This document shows, in pieces, positions 26,204-35,637 of a stretch of DNA of 64,000 nt (positions within the stretch are counted from its first letter, which is position 1; every line of letters starts with the position of its first letter). Under the pieces are notes generated by a model. The model did not search any database. It saw nothing but the letters and a program-made list of their open reading frames with translations, and was not told the DNA's origin. The DNA is taken from NCBI RefSeq assembly GCF_900142985.1, contig NZ_LT670849.1, positions 1,054,001-1,118,000 on the forward strand. Direction: 5' to 3'. Both the position numbers and the translations under genes were made by a program. This DNA is from Bradyrhizobium erythrophlei (lineage in GTDB: Bacteria; Pseudomonadota; Alphaproteobacteria; Rhizobiales; Xanthobacteraceae).

Positions 26204-29053
26204 TTAGGCCTGGCTCGCAACGACCTTGCCGAGCGCGGCCTGCGCCGCCGCGAGACGCGCGATCGGCACGCGGTAGGGCGAGCAGGAAACATAGTCGAGC
26301 CCGACCTGATGGCAGAACGCGACGGAGGCAGGATCGCCGCCGTGCTCGCCGCAGATGCCGACCTTGAGCGAGGGCCGTGTCTTGCGACCACGCGCGACGC
26401 CGATCTTCACGAGTTCGCCGACGCCATCGCGGTCGACGGAAATAAACGGATCGATCTCGAGAATGCCCTTCGCAACATAAGCGCCAAGGAAGCTCGCAGC
26501 ATCGTCGCGGCTGATGCCGTACGTCGTCTGCGTCAGATCGTTGGTGCCGAACGAGAAGAACTCCGCGGTCTTGGCGATATCGCCCGCCATCAGACAGGCG
26601 CGCGGCAATTCGATCATGGTGCCGACCTGATAATCCAGTTTGGCGCCGGTTTCCTTCATCACCGCCTGCGCGGTGGAATCGATCCGGGCCTTGACCAGAT
26701 CGAATTCGGCCTTGGTCGCAATCAGCGGCACCATCACTTCGACGCTCACGGCCTTGCCGGTGCGCTTGCCGGCTTCAACGGCGGCCTCAAAAATCGCGCG
26801 CGCCTGCATCTCGGCAATCTCGGGATAGACAATCGCGAGACGACAACCGCGGAAGCCGAGCATCGGATTGAATTCCGCAAGCTCGCGCGCGCGGTCGGCG
26901 AGCCGGCGCGGGTCGGTGTTCATCGCGCGCGCGACTTCCTCGATCTCGGCCTGCGTGTGCGGCAGGAACTCATGCAGCGGCGGATCAAGCAGGCGGATCG
27001 TTACCGGCAGCCCCTTCATGATCTCGAACAGTTCGACGAAATCCGCCCGCTGCATCGGCAGCAGCTTCGAGAGCGCGGCGCGGCGCGCGCGCTCATCCTC
27101 GGAGAGGATCATTTCGCGCACGGTCCGGATGCGGGTTTCCTCGAAGAACATGTGCTCGGTGCGGCACAAACCGATGCCCTCGGCGCCGAACTTCACCGCG
27201 GTGCGCGCATCGTCCGGCGTATCGCCGTTGACGCGAACCCCGAGCTTGCGCACCGCATCGGCCCAGCCCATCAGAGTGCCGAATTCGCCCGACAATTGCG
27301 GCTCGATCATCGGCATCCGTCCGCCCAGAACCTGACCGAGCGAGCCGTCGATGGTGATGACGTCGCCGGTCTTGAAGGTCCGCGAGCCGATGCTCATGAG
27401 GCCGCGGCCGTAATCGACGCGGATCGCGCCGCAGCCGGAGACGCAGGGCTTGCCCATGCCGCGCGCTACGACGGCGGCGTGCGAGGTCATGCCGCCGCGC
27501 GTGGTCAGAATGCCCTCGGCTGCATGCATGCCGTGAATGTCTTCCGGCGAGGTCTCGATCCGGACCAGAATGACCTTGCGCCCGTCGGCCTGAAGTTTCG
27601 CGGCTTCATCCGACGAAAACACGATCTCGCCGGACGCAGCGCCGGGCGAAGCCGGCAGGCCGGTCGCGATCACGTCGCGCTTGACGTTGGGATCTATGGT
27701 CGGATGCAGCAACTGGTCGAGCGATGCCGGATCGATCCGCATCACCGCGTCCTTCTTGGAGATCAGGCCTTCATTGGCGAGCTCGACCGCGATCTTGAGC
27801 GCGGCCTTTGCCGTGCGCTTGCCGCTGCGGGTCTGCAACATCCACAGCTTGCCCTGCTCGACCGTGAACTCCATGTCCTGCATGTCGCGATAGTGCTTTT
27901 CGAGCATGGTGTAGATGCGCGTCAGCTCCTTGAACGCCGCCGGCATCGCCTCTTCCATCGACGGCTTGTCGGAACCGGATTCTTTCCGCGCATCTTCGGT
28001 GATGTCCTGCGGCGTACGAATGCCGGCCACCACGTCCTCACCCTGCGCGTTGATCAGGAATTCGCCGTAGAGCTTGCTCTCACCGGTCGACGGGTTGCGC
28101 GTGAAGGCTACGCCGGTCGCCGAGGTCTCGCCCATATTGCCGAACACCATCGCCTGCACGTTGACGGCGGTGCCCCAGGACTCCGGAATATCGTGCAGCC
28201 TGCGATAGGTCACCGCGCGCGCATTCATCCAGGATGAGAACACCGCGCCGATCGCGCCCCACAACTGATCATGGGGATCCTGCGGGAAGTCCGATCCGGT
28301 TTCGCGCGCCAAAGCCTGCTTGTACTGGCCCACCAGTTCGACCCAGTCGTCACCGGTGAGATCGGTGTCGAGCGAATAGCCCTGGCTGTCCTTGTAGGTG
28401 TCGAGGATGTCTTCGAAGTGCGAGTGCTCGAAGCCGAGCACGACGTCCGAATACATGGTGATGAAACGACGGTAGCTGTCATAGGCAAAACGGCGATCGC
28501 CCGAGAGCTCGGCCAGCGCCTCCACGGTGACGTCGTTGAGCCCGAGATTGAGCACCGTATCCATCATGCCCGGCATCGATGCGCGACCACCCGAGCGAAC
28601 GGAAACCAGCAGCGGATTTTTCGAATCGCCGAACGACTTGCCGGTCAGCTTGCCGACATGATCGAGCGCCTTTTCGACCTGCGCTTTCAACTCTTTCGGA
28701 TAGGTCTTCTCGTGCGCGTAAAAGTACGTGCACACCGAAGTCGGAATGGTGAAGCCGGGAGGCACCGGCAAACCAAGATTGGCCATCTCCGCGAGATTGG
28801 CACCCTTGCCGCCGAGGAGGTCGCGCAGATCCGCTTTGCCTTCGGCCTTGCCGTCGCCAAAGGTGAAGACCCACTTGCCGGCTTTCGCGGGTTGAGCCGC
28901 CGCCTTGCCCGCGACCGGTTTTTTCGCCGGCTTGACCGGGCTCTTTTTCAGCGCTGTGCGGGCCGAGGCGGACGGCGCGGGCTTGACCCGGACTGCCACA
29001 GATGACTTTGATTTCGCAGCAGTTTTCTTCGGTTTAGCGACGGCTTTGGCCAT
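26204..29053 (-). CDS. ppdK: pyruvate, phosphate dikinase
   Basis: Interconverts pyruvate + ATP + phosphate and phosphoenolpyruvate + AMP + pyrophosphate, at the gluconeogenic node. The ATP-grasp domain begins at about residue 60 (WVFTFGDG, LLGGKGANLAEM). The phosphohistidine loop is GGMTSHAAVVARG with His525. The PEP-binding barrel includes GLCRTEHMF, SFGTNDLTQTTYG, and CGEHGGDP, whose Cys is the general acid. The core is the usual length. Unusually, residues 1-58 are a Lys/Ala/Pro-rich extension (KPKKTAAKSK, KKSPVKPAKK) that looks disordered and histone-H1-like. The gene is monocistronic; a branched palindrome lies at its 3' end. Confidence 0.96.
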   Translation of the reverse strand: MAKAVAKPKKTAAKSKSSVAVRVKPAPSASARTALKKSPVKPAKKPVAGKAAAQPAKAGKWVFTFGDGKAEGKADLRDLLGGKGANLAEMANLGLPVPPGFTIPTSVCTYFYAHEKTYPKELKAQVEKALDHVGKLTGKSFGDSKNPLLVSVRSGGRASMPGMMDTVLNLGLNDVTVEALAELSGDRRFAYDSYRRFITMYSDVVLGFEHSHFEDILDTYKDSQGYSLDTDLTGDDWVELVGQYKQALARETGSDFPQDPHDQLWGAIGAVFSSWMNARAVTYRRLHDIPESWGTAVNVQAMVFGNMGETSATGVAFTRNPSTGESKLYGEFLINAQGEDVVAGIRTPQDITEDARKESGSDKPSMEEAMPAAFKELTRIYTMLEKHYRDMQDMEFTVEQGKLWMLQTRSGKRTAKAALKIAVELANEGLISKKDAVMRIDPASLDQLLHPTIDPNVKRDVIATGLPASPGAASGEIVFSSDEAAKLQADGRKVILVRIETSPEDIHGMHAAEGILTTRGGMTSHAAVVARGMGKPCVSGCGAIRVDYGRGLMSIGSRTFKTGDVITIDGSLGQVLGGRMPMIEPQLSGEFGTLMGWADAVRKLGVRVNGDTPDDARTAVKFGAEGIGLCRTEHMFFEETRIRTVREMILSEDERARRAALSKLLPMQRADFVELFEIMKGLPVTIRLLDPPLHEFLPHTQAEIEEVARAMNTDPRRLADRARELAEFNPMLGFRGCRLAIVYPEIAEMQARAIFEAAVEAGKRTGKAVSVEVMVPLIATKAEFDLVKARIDSTAQAVMKETGAKLDYQVGTMIELPRACLMAGDIAKTAEFFSFGTNDLTQTTYGISRDDAASFLGAYVAKGILEIDPFISVDRDGVGELVKIGVARGRKTRPSLKVGICGEHGGDPASVAFCHQVGLDYVSCSPYRVPIARLAAAQAALGKVVASQA

Positions 29054-29138
29054 GACAGAAAATGATCCGCTGAAGTGAGGAGATTGAGCGCCTTACACCA
29101 CTTTGGGCGGCCGGGCGCAAGCCATCCAGGGCCCGTAC

Positions 29139-29294
29139 TTACATGTGGAGCCATCTCAAAAGCCCAAGCCCGATCAAGCCGTTGAGGATCAGAAAGATCG
29201 CGACGATGAAGTTAAGCAGGCGCGGCATGATCAGAATCAGCACGCCCGCGATCAGGGACATGATCGGCGTGATGTGAGCGACGGTGAGGGTCAT
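29139..29294 (-). CDS. DUF3096 small membrane protein
   Basis: A 51-aa protein too short for many gene callers. Reading the minus strand from ATG 29294 gives MTLTVAHITPIMSLIAGVLI, then LIMPRLLNFIVAIFLILNGL and IGLGLLRWLHM, ending at TAA 29139. It is almost entirely two hydrophobic helices with a short turn at MPRLLN, matching the DUF3096 family as I remember it. A strong GAGGAG ribosome binding site lies 9 bases upstream of the start. Function is unknown; it is an inner-membrane peptide. It lies between ppdK and a palindrome pair. Confidence 0.85.
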   Translation of the reverse strand: MTLTVAHITPIMSLIAGVLILIMPRLLNFIVAIFLILNGLIGLGLLRWLHM

Positions 29295-29369
29295 GGGAGA
29301 ACAGCTCCTCTGATGATTGGGGTCGAATCGAGGAGTGGCACCTTATCAAACCCCTCCCCCTGTTCCACG

Positions 29370-29536
29370 CTAGTGTGGCGACTCTGACGTTCCTTCCAGT
29401 GTTTTCGCGAGTTCTCCGAAGGAACGTCAGAGTCCAAGCCACACTAGAATCATATGTTTGCTAGTGTTCCTTTGGTTCTGACATTCGTAAAAGCGCCCGC
29501 CGCAACACGATACGAATGTCAGAACCGGAACGCTAG
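29370..29536. repeat. Inverted pair of bulged palindromes (pair 6, subtype D)
   Basis: Palindromes 29370-29447 (arms GACTCTGACGTTCCTTC) and 29461-29536 (arms GGTTCTGACATTCGTA), each starting and ending in CTAG, joined by AATCATATGTTTG. The bulge is on the right arm of copy one and the left arm of copy two. It sits between the divergent DUF3096 and DUF1236 genes. Confidence 0.9.
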
Positions 29537-29702
29537 AAGACGCTTTTGACGTCAACGGGTTCCCCCTCGTTCCAAAAAATCATCGGAAACAACGCGCTAC
29601 TCGCGATTTTTTCTGGGGAACGATGCCAGCAGCGATGAATTGGATCGCTTTGCAGGCCGGTCTGCACGCGCCGGAATGCAACCCATCGCTAAGGAGCAGA
29701 GC

Positions 29703-30068
29703 ATGCGAAACCATCTACTGGCCGCAGCGACAATTGTGGCCGCCATGAGCGCACCCATCGCGGCGCAGGCCCAGAACACCGTCGGCGTCGCGGGCCCAGG
29801 CACCGGCACAGTGATCGTCGACAACGGCACCGTCGGCATCGCCGTCGATCAGCGGCCGGCGTTTCGCCAGTACATCGTGCGGGAACGGGTACCGAACTAC
29901 ACCGTTCCCGACCGCGTCGTCGTTGGCGTCATTTTGCCCGAGACCGGCGTGACCTTCTACGACGTGCCGCAAACATTCGGCGCCACGCCCTATCGCTATA
30001 CGGTGGTGAACGGTGAAACCGTGCTGGTCGAACCGCGCTCGCGCCGCATCGTGCAGGTGATCGACTAA
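29703..30068 (+). CDS. DUF1236 exported protein
   Basis: A short exported protein (121 aa). The signal peptide spans residues 1-23 (LLAAATIVAAMSAPIAAQAQ). The DUF1236 part is seen in RPAFRQYIVRERVPNYTVPDRVVVGVILPETGVTFYDVP, which I describe in pieces: the IVRE and VGxxLPxxV blocks are typical. The protein ends with a beta-rich YRYTVVNGETVLVEPRSRRIV. Its role is unknown; related proteins are abundant periplasmic proteins in Bradyrhizobium. ATG 29703 has an AAGGAG ribosome site at 8 bases; an upstream frame from 29640 lacks one. A strong terminator follows at 30133. Confidence 0.88.
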   Translation: MRNHLLAAATIVAAMSAPIAAQAQNTVGVAGPGTGTVIVDNGTVGIAVDQRPAFRQYIVRERVPNYTVPDRVVVGVILPETGVTFYDVPQTFGATPYRYTVVNGETVLVEPRSRRIVQVID

Positions 30069-30132
30069 ATCGACTAAGAAGTGATCGACTGATCTTCGTC
30101 CGGCCTGCCGCAGCGGCGGCCGGACATTAAGG

Positions 30133-30166
30133 CCCCGCCCGGTTCCCCCGCCCGGGCGGGGTCTTT
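30133..30166 (+). terminator. rho-independent terminator after the DUF1236 gene
   Basis: Stem CCCCGCCCG (30133-30141) pairs with CGGGCGGGG (30153-30161) across an 11-nt loop and is followed by TCTTT. A preceding GC hairpin (about 30102-30124) may reinforce it. It also lies downstream of the convergent methyltransferase gene. Confidence 0.75.
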
Positions 30167-30184
30167 AATTTGCCGAGTAGACGG

Positions 30185-30778
30185 TCATGCCGCCTTGCGC
30201 ACCACGATGCGGGCAACCTTCTTGCCTGAGGATGCGCTGATGCGCTCCTCATCCAGCAATATCGTCGCCGCCGTCAACTCCGAGCGCACCAGCGAGGGCT
30301 CAAACGCGGCATAGAGGCGCTCGTGCTTGTCGCGTTGATCATCCCCCTCGGTGACGCGCCAGCTCAGATAGAAGACGCCACCGGGCTTGACGATCTCAAG
30401 CATGCGGCGAACCGACGGCGGAACCAGCGCCCGATCGAGATGCATAATCACGGTTTCGCACAGCACGTTATCGAAGGCATCAGTGGCGACGCCGCCGAGA
30501 GCCGGCAATTCGGCATGCGCGAATTCGAGCTGCGGATAGCGCCGGCGCGCTTCAGACAGAAGGCCATCCGAGGCATCAAATCCCTTGGCCGGGAAACCGT
30601 TGACGTTCAGCCAGGCGACCTCGCGCCCGCTGCCGCAGCCGATATCGGCGGTTGCGCCGCCAGCAACGAAGAAGCGTTTGACGATGTCGTGCAGATCGGT
30701 CGGGGCCGGCTGCTCGTGCCAATCCCTGGCAAACGCCGCGGCATCCCTGTCGTAGGCCGCGAGCGTCTGCTGGTCCAC
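30185..30778 (-). CDS. class I SAM-dependent methyltransferase
   Basis: A soluble methyltransferase (about 197 aa) with motif I ATADIGCGSGREVAWL (about residues 39-54), an acidic residue ending strand 2 (GFDAS), and the post-motif region TDAFDNVLCETVIMHLDR. The substrate is unknown. The most likely start is GTG 30778, only 4 bases after the glyS stop codon. A longer reading to 30838 would run into glyS. It is thus the last gene of the glyQ-CDGSH-glyS operon and probably translationally coupled. Confidence 0.88.
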   Translation of the reverse strand: MDQQTLAAYDRDAAAFARDWHEQPAPTDLHDIVKRFFVAGGATADIGCGSGREVAWLNVNGFPAKGFDASDGLLSEARRRYPQLEFAHAELPALGGVATDAFDNVLCETVIMHLDRALVPPSVRRMLEIVKPGGVFYLSWRVTEGDDQRDKHERLYAAFEPSLVRSELTAATILLDEERISASSGKKVARIVVRKAA

Positions 30779-30782
30779 GCTT

Positions 30783-32924
30783 TTAGCCCTCGATCCTGGA
30801 GAAGTCGGCGACCGCGCGCGTGGCCGCGCGGATTTCATTCAAGAGCTTCAGGCGATTTTCGCGCACGTTGGCATCGTCGTCGTTGACCTTGACCTTGTCG
30901 AAGAACGCATCGACCGCCGGGCGAAGTTTTGCCATCGCGCCCATCGCAGCAGCGAAGTCTTCCTTGGCCACGGCTGCACTCGCTTCGGTCTTCACCTGCG
31001 CGATGGCCTTGGCGAGCGCCTTCTCTTCGTCGAGCCGATAAAGCGCGGCGTCGGGCGCGCCGTCGAAGGTCCGCTTGTCCTTTTTCTCCTCGATGATGAG
31101 AATATTGCTCGCGCGCTTCGTGCCCGCGAGCAGGTTCTTGCCGTCGTCGCTATCCAGGAATTTCCCGAGCGCTTCGACGCGGCGAACGACCATCAAGAGA
31201 TCGTCCTGATTGCCGAGTGCAAACACCGCGTCCACAAGATCGTGCCGCGCGCCCTGCTCGCGCAACTGGACCTTTAAGCGATCGGCGAAGAAGGAAAGGA
31301 GATCGTCCTGATGAGGCGTAACAACGGTCTTGCCGACGCCCGACGCAATTTTTGGAGCGCGTTGCGCGAGATAGACTCCTGCATCTTTCAAGAGACGCTC
31401 AAACAGCGAGCTCAATCGGACTCGTAGTTTATTTTCCGAGATAGTCCTAATCACACCCAACGCCGCCCGCCTCAGCGCATAAGGATCCTTGCTGCCCGTC
31501 GGCTTCTCGTCGATTGCCCAGAACCCGACCAGCGTATCGATCTTGTCGGCCAGCGCAACCGCCACGCTCACGGGATCGGTGGGCACGCGATCGTTGGGAC
31601 CTTGCGGCTTGTAATGCTCCTCGCTGGCCGCGGCGACCGAAGCATCCTCGCCTTGCGCCAGAGCGTAGTATTTTCCCATCAAGCCCTGAAGCTCGGGGAA
31701 TTCGCCAACCACGTCCGTGAGCAAGTCCGCTTTCGCCAGATGTGCCGCGCGCTTCGTCTTTTCGACGTCAGCACCGACCAGCGGCGCGATCTCGGCGGCG
31801 AGCCGTTCGATGCGCTTGATGCGCTCTCCTTGCGTGCCGAGCTTTTCGTGAAACACGATCTGTTCGAATTTCGGCAGGCGGTCTTCGAGTTTCGTCTTCA
31901 GATCAGCCTCATAGAAAAATTTGGCATCGCTCAATCGTGCGCGGATCACGCGCTCGTTGCCGGCGATGATGGCACTGCCGCCGTCGGAAGCCTCGATATT
32001 GGCGGTGAGGACGAATTTGTTGGCGAGCTTCTCCGAGCTCGGATCACGCACCACAAAGCATTTCTGGTTGTTGCGGATGGTGGCGCGGATGACTTCGCCG
32101 GGGATCGACAAAAATTCCTTGTCGAAGGAGCCCATCAGCACGACAGGCCATTCGACCAGGCCCGAGACCTCATCGAGCAACACCTGATCTTCGACCAGTT
32201 CGAGGTTCTGCGCTTGCGCCAGCGTCCTGGCGTCAGTGACGATCGTGTCCTTGCGCCGTTCGGGATCGAGCACGACCTTGGCGTCAAGCAGTTTCGCCTC
32301 GTAATCTTCGAAGCGGCGCACGGCGATCGCCTGCGGCGCCATGAAGCGGTGACCGAAGGTGGTCTGGCCGGTCTCGATGCCGTCGATCGAAAATTTCACG
32401 ACATCAGGCTCTTCGGTCTCGAGGCCGAAGGTCACCGTAATTGCGTGCAACGGCCGCACCCAGGAGAGCGAGCCTGATTTGGCTGAACGCGCGCCCCAGC
32501 GCATCGACTTCGGCCACGGGAAGGTTCTGACAATGACGGGCAGGATTTCCGCGAGCACGTCGATGGTGGCGCGACCGGGCTTCTCGATCAGCGCGATATA
32601 GAAGTCGCCCTTCTTCGGGTCGCGCTGGATCTGCGCTTCCTCGATCGACGAAAGCCCCGTGGCCTTGAGAAAGCCCGCGATCGCCGCGTCCGGCCCACCG
32701 ACACGCGGGCCTTTGCGCTCGTCCTTCAAATCGGCCTGCCGCGCCGGAATGCCGTGCACGGTCAGCGCCAGCCGCCGCGGGGTCGCGAACGCTTTCGCGC
32801 CTTCGTAGACAAGACCTTCGGCCACGAGCTTGTCGGTGACCATGCGGCGCAAATCATCCGCCGCCTTCGCCTGCATGCGCGCGGGGATTTCTTCGGAGAA
32901 CAGTTCGAGCAGAAGATCGGGCAT
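30783..32924 (-). CDS. glyS: glycyl-tRNA synthetase, beta subunit
   Basis: Beta chain of the alpha2beta2 glycyl-tRNA synthetase that charges tRNA-Gly. The N-terminus [17 protein letters not shown] is diagnostic, followed by TPRRLALTV and [13 protein letters not shown] KGPRVGGPD. The DALRP-type anticodon-binding region is C-terminal ([14 protein letters not shown]). At 713 aa it is close to the standard of about 690. The start overlaps the stop of the upstream CDGSH gene (TAATG). The gene is in an operon with glyQ and the CDGSH protein, and is followed by a methyltransferase. Confidence 0.97.
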   Translation of the reverse strand: MPDLLLELFSEEIPARMQAKAADDLRRMVTDKLVAEGLVYEGAKAFATPRRLALTVHGIPARQADLKDERKGPRVGGPDAAIAGFLKATGLSSIEEAQIQRDPKKGDFYIALIEKPGRATIDVLAEILPVIVRTFPWPKSMRWGARSAKSGSLSWVRPLHAITVTFGLETEEPDVVKFSIDGIETGQTTFGHRFMAPQAIAVRRFEDYEAKLLDAKVVLDPERRKDTIVTDARTLAQAQNLELVEDQVLLDEVSGLVEWPVVLMGSFDKEFLSIPGEVIRATIRNNQKCFVVRDPSSEKLANKFVLTANIEASDGGSAIIAGNERVIRARLSDAKFFYEADLKTKLEDRLPKFEQIVFHEKLGTQGERIKRIERLAAEIAPLVGADVEKTKRAAHLAKADLLTDVVGEFPELQGLMGKYYALAQGEDASVAAASEEHYKPQGPNDRVPTDPVSVAVALADKIDTLVGFWAIDEKPTGSKDPYALRRAALGVIRTISENKLRVRLSSLFERLLKDAGVYLAQRAPKIASGVGKTVVTPHQDDLLSFFADRLKVQLREQGARHDLVDAVFALGNQDDLLMVVRRVEALGKFLDSDDGKNLLAGTKRASNILIIEEKKDKRTFDGAPDAALYRLDEEKALAKAIAQVKTEASAAVAKEDFAAAMGAMAKLRPAVDAFFDKVKVNDDDANVRENRLKLLNEIRAATRAVADFSRIEG

Positions 32925-33172
32925 TACGTCGCGAGCTCTTTATGCGAGCCGTCGCACAGCGGCATAGTCTTGGTACGCTTGCAGGTGCAGAAGAACACGC
33001 GTTTGGTCTCGGGTGCAATGTACTGCATCGGCTCAAAGCCGGTGCCTTCATGGCTGCCATCGCAGAACGGCTGGGTTTTGGACCTGCCGCAGGCGCACCA
33101 CCAGTATTCCTCGCCAGCTTGCACCTGAATCGGAAGCGGCGCGCGGCCGCCAATATGGGGTTGTTCGCTCAT
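32924..33172 (-). CDS. dual CDGSH iron-sulfur protein
   Basis: An 82-aa cytoplasmic protein with two CDGSH zinc-finger-like motifs, each expected to hold a 2Fe-2S cluster by three Cys and one His. Site 1 is Cys26, Cys28, Cys37 and His41 ([16 protein letters not shown]). Site 2 is Cys62, Cys64, Cys73 and His77 ([16 protein letters not shown]). This is the compact tandem arrangement of bacterial mitoNEET-like proteins. It is locked between glyQ (4-base ATGA overlap) and glyS (TAATG overlap), so all three are translated together. A role in synthetase function or in redox sensing is inference. Confidence 0.95.
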   Translation of the reverse strand: MSEQPHIGGRAPLPIQVQAGEEYWWCACGRSKTQPFCDGSHEGTGFEPMQYIAPETKRVFFCTCKRTKTMPLCDGSHKELAT

Positions 33173-34104
33173 GTCGCCCTTCCCGCGTCGGTATGCACCC
33201 AGGCTTCGCCGCAGGCTTTTGCCAGTTCACGCACCCGCAGGATGTAGCTCTGCCGTTCGGTGACCGAGATCACGCCGCGCGCATCGAGCAGGTTGAAAGC
33301 ATGGCTTGCCTTGATGCACTGGTCGTAGGCCGGCAGCGCCATCAAATGCTCTTTGCCGTTGCCGCGATCTTTCCAGCCGGCTGCGAGATATTTCCGGCAC
33401 GCTTGCTCAGCCATTTTGAACTGCTCGAACAGCATCTCGACATCGGAGTGTTCGAAATTGTGCCGCGAATATTCCTGCTCGGCTTGCAGGAACACGTCGC
33501 CATAGGTGACCTTGTCGGCGCCGTCGCGGCCATTGAAGTTGAGATCGTAGACGCGGTCGACGCCCTGCACATACATCGCAAGCCGTTCGAGTCCGTAGGT
33601 GAGTTCGCCAGCAACCGGCGCGCATTCGACGCCGGCGACCTGCTGGAAATACGTGAACTGGCTGACTTCCATGCCGTCGCACCAGCATTCCCAGCCCAGC
33701 CCCCACGCACCCAGCGTCGGGCTCTCCCAGTCGTCCTCGACGAAGCGGATGTCGTGCAGGTGCGAATCGACGCCGATCGCGGCGAGCGACTTCAGGTAGA
33801 GATCCTGAATGTCCGGCGGCGACGGTTTGAGGATCACCTGAAACTGGTAGTAGTGCTGCAAGCGGTTCGGATTTTCGCCGTAGCGGCCGTCCTTCGGCCG
33901 CCGCGACGGCTGCACATAAGCGGCATTCCACGGCCTGGGGCCGAGCGCGCGCAGCGTGGTCGCGGGATGGAAGGTACCGGCGCCGACTTCCATGTCGTAG
34001 GGTTGCAGGATCACACAGCCGTAATCGGCCCAATAACGCTGAAGCGTCAGGATCAATCCCTGGAACGAGCGTTCCGGGCGCATATGCGCAGGCAAGGCAT
34101 CCAT
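33169..34104 (-). CDS. glyQ: glycyl-tRNA synthetase, alpha subunit
   Basis: Catalytic alpha chain of glycyl-tRNA synthetase. Highly conserved blocks are [20 protein letters not shown] (residues 16-35), [18 protein letters not shown], and [20 protein letters not shown]. These are class II synthetase elements binding ATP and glycine. At 311 aa it is standard. It is the first gene of the operon glyQ-CDGSH-glyS-methyltransferase. The start at 34104 gives the common N-terminus [16 protein letters not shown]; the inner ATG at residue 8 is an alternative. Confidence 0.97.
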   Translation of the reverse strand: MDALPAHMRPERSFQGLILTLQRYWADYGCVILQPYDMEVGAGTFHPATTLRALGPRPWNAAYVQPSRRPKDGRYGENPNRLQHYYQFQVILKPSPPDIQDLYLKSLAAIGVDSHLHDIRFVEDDWESPTLGAWGLGWECWCDGMEVSQFTYFQQVAGVECAPVAGELTYGLERLAMYVQGVDRVYDLNFNGRDGADKVTYGDVFLQAEQEYSRHNFEHSDVEMLFEQFKMAEQACRKYLAAGWKDRGNGKEHLMALPAYDQCIKASHAFNLLDARGVISVTERQSYILRVRELAKACGEAWVHTDAGRAT

Positions 34105-34184
34105 CGTCGAGTCAGGTCTTTCCGCGGGTCAAATCGCGCGGGACCGTATCGGCGAGGCCCTCAGGAATCAAGGCAATGGGACGA

Positions 34185-34394
34185 TTAACCCGGCCGGTAG
34201 GCGCCAGTGTTGGGGTCTCGCCGGAGCGTCGGAATTTCACTCGATCGCGCGGCGTCCACGGCCCGCGCCAGGCGAGCCTCCTCCAACTCCCGGCTCACCC
34301 GGATGGCAGTCCTGTAAGCCCAGCGTACCACGGCCAGCCCTCCAAGGGTGCCAGCGAATGCGACAAGCGGCGGCATCGGTCGATCCTCGTCCAT
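34185..34394 (-). CDS. small hypothetical protein with one membrane segment
   Basis: A 69-aa protein. Residues 9-24 (LVAFAGTLGGLAVVRWAY) form one hydrophobic segment, followed by a charged helix (RELEEARLARAVDAARSSE) and a tail RRDPNTGAYRPG. I do not recognise the family, though the tail motif is found in small Rhizobiales proteins by impression. It lies between glyQ and the S49 peptidase gene on the same strand. Confidence 0.65.
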   Translation of the reverse strand: MDEDRPMPPLVAFAGTLGGLAVVRWAYRTAIRVSRELEEARLARAVDAARSSEIPTLRRDPNTGAYRPG

Positions 34395-34495
34395 TGGTCA
34401 CGCCCCTGAAGCCCATTCTCGCCTAACGCCCAACGGCCCGCAACGTCGCAAAGCGGGGCCAAATGGCGCGGGTCGAATGGATGGTGCCAGCCTGT

Positions 34496-35401
34496 TCAAA
34501 ACCCGAATTTCGCCCAAATTGCCCGGGTTTCGAATGCCGAAATCGCCTGTTCCGGCAGGTTGGAGGTGTTTTCCCAGGCTTCCATCGCGCCCGGCGACCG
34601 CCGCCCCAGCAAGCCGGACAACATGCCGCTGGCCGGCGCAATCAGGGGGGTCTGCACCTTCTCGCCATAGCGGGCGCGCAAGGTCGAACGCAGATCGCCG
34701 ATGGCGTCCGCCAGCCCCAACGAGACCGAGGTCTGGCCCGCCCAGTATTCGCCGGTGAACAGCATGTCGTCGGCGCCTTTCAGGCGCGCGCCCCGGCTCT
34801 GTTTCACCAGAGCAATGAAGATGTCGTGGATCTCGCGCTGGAGCGCCTTCAGCCGCGTCACGTCGTCCGGATTCTCGGGGAGAAACGGATCGAGCATCGC
34901 CTTGTGGGCGCCGGCCGTATAGAGCCGCCGCTCGACGCCGACTTTCTTGATCAGTTCCTGAAAGCCGAACGAGCCGCCGACCACGCCGATCGAGCCGAGA
35001 ATCGACGAAGGATCGCAAAAGATCTCATCACCTGCACACGCAATCATGTAGCCGCCGGAGGCCGCGACGTCCTCGACGAACACCAGAACCGGAAGCTTCT
35101 TTTCCTCGGCAAGCTGACGGATACGCAGATAAATCTGCCGTGATTGCACCGGCGAACCGCCGGGTGAGTTGATCACCAGCGCCACTGCCTTGGCGTTCTT
35201 GACGGAGAAGGCGCGCTCCAACATCCGCGCCACGCCGGCGAGCGACATGCCCGGCCGCAGCGGCGTCACCGCGCCGATCACGCCCGACAGGCGCACCACC
35301 GGCACGACAGCCCTGCCCCGCCGTAAGCGCGCCGGAATCCAGTTCGTCCATTTCTCGATTCCGCTGCGCCATTGCCAAGCTTCACCGGACTTTTCCGCCA
35401 T
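34496..35401 (-). CDS. S49 family serine peptidase (SppA/SohB-like)
   Basis: Signal peptide peptidase-type protease with a Ser-Lys dyad. INSPGGSPVQSRQ (residues 78-90) and DVAASGGYMIACAGDE (111-126) contain the nucleophile, Ser115. Lys167 in YTAGAHKAMLDPF is the likely general base. GSIGVVGGSFGF marks the substrate groove. At 301 aa this is the single-domain, half-length form. It lacks a long N-terminal membrane helix, though VVPVVRLSGVIGAV is hydrophobic. It may work near the membrane on leftover signal peptides; substrates are unknown. Confidence 0.93.
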   Translation of the reverse strand: MAEKSGEAWQWRSGIEKWTNWIPARLRRGRAVVPVVRLSGVIGAVTPLRPGMSLAGVARMLERAFSVKNAKAVALVINSPGGSPVQSRQIYLRIRQLAEEKKLPVLVFVEDVAASGGYMIACAGDEIFCDPSSILGSIGVVGGSFGFQELIKKVGVERRLYTAGAHKAMLDPFLPENPDDVTRLKALQREIHDIFIALVKQSRGARLKGADDMLFTGEYWAGQTSVSLGLADAIGDLRSTLRARYGEKVQTPLIAPASGMLSGLLGRRSPGAMEAWENTSNLPEQAISAFETRAIWAKFGF

Positions 35402-35524
35402 ACCGTTACCTCAAAATTAACTGTTTCTTATCACGCGAGTGTCATTGAACCGAAGAAACATCTTCGTAGTTGGATCGTATCGCGAGATAGGCCGTCAAGC
35501 CGTCCCGATGCAGCGGAGTACGAC

Positions 35525-35623
35525 ATGAAAATCTATTTGCTGATGACGCTGTTCGGTATCCTCTTCACGGCGATTCATCTCACCTCGGCGCCGAAGCAGG
35601 GCTCGAAGCCGGTTTCGCAGTAA
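35525..35623 (+). CDS. possible 32-aa membrane peptide
   Basis: MKIYLLMTLFGILFTAIHLT followed by SAPKQGSKPVSQ and a stop. It has one hydrophobic helix and a short polar tail, like small membrane peptides. It follows a short stretch with no strong ribosome binding site. It could be real or chance; only its composition and the otherwise empty spacer argue for it. Confidence 0.4.
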   Translation: MKIYLLMTLFGILFTAIHLTSAPKQGSKPVSQ

Positions 35624-35637
35624 TCTCCCAGATCAGA

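Noticed and set aside
26048..28237. 729-codon open frame on the + strand opposite ppdK (and 28271-29005)
   Set aside because: Shadow of ppdK in GC-rich DNA. The protein lacks domains and is very rich in Arg, His and Gly.
29617..29641. GGAAC-N18-TT, considered as a general-stress (EcfG-type) promoter for the DUF1236 gene
   Set aside because: Spacing and -10 do not match the consensus well enough.
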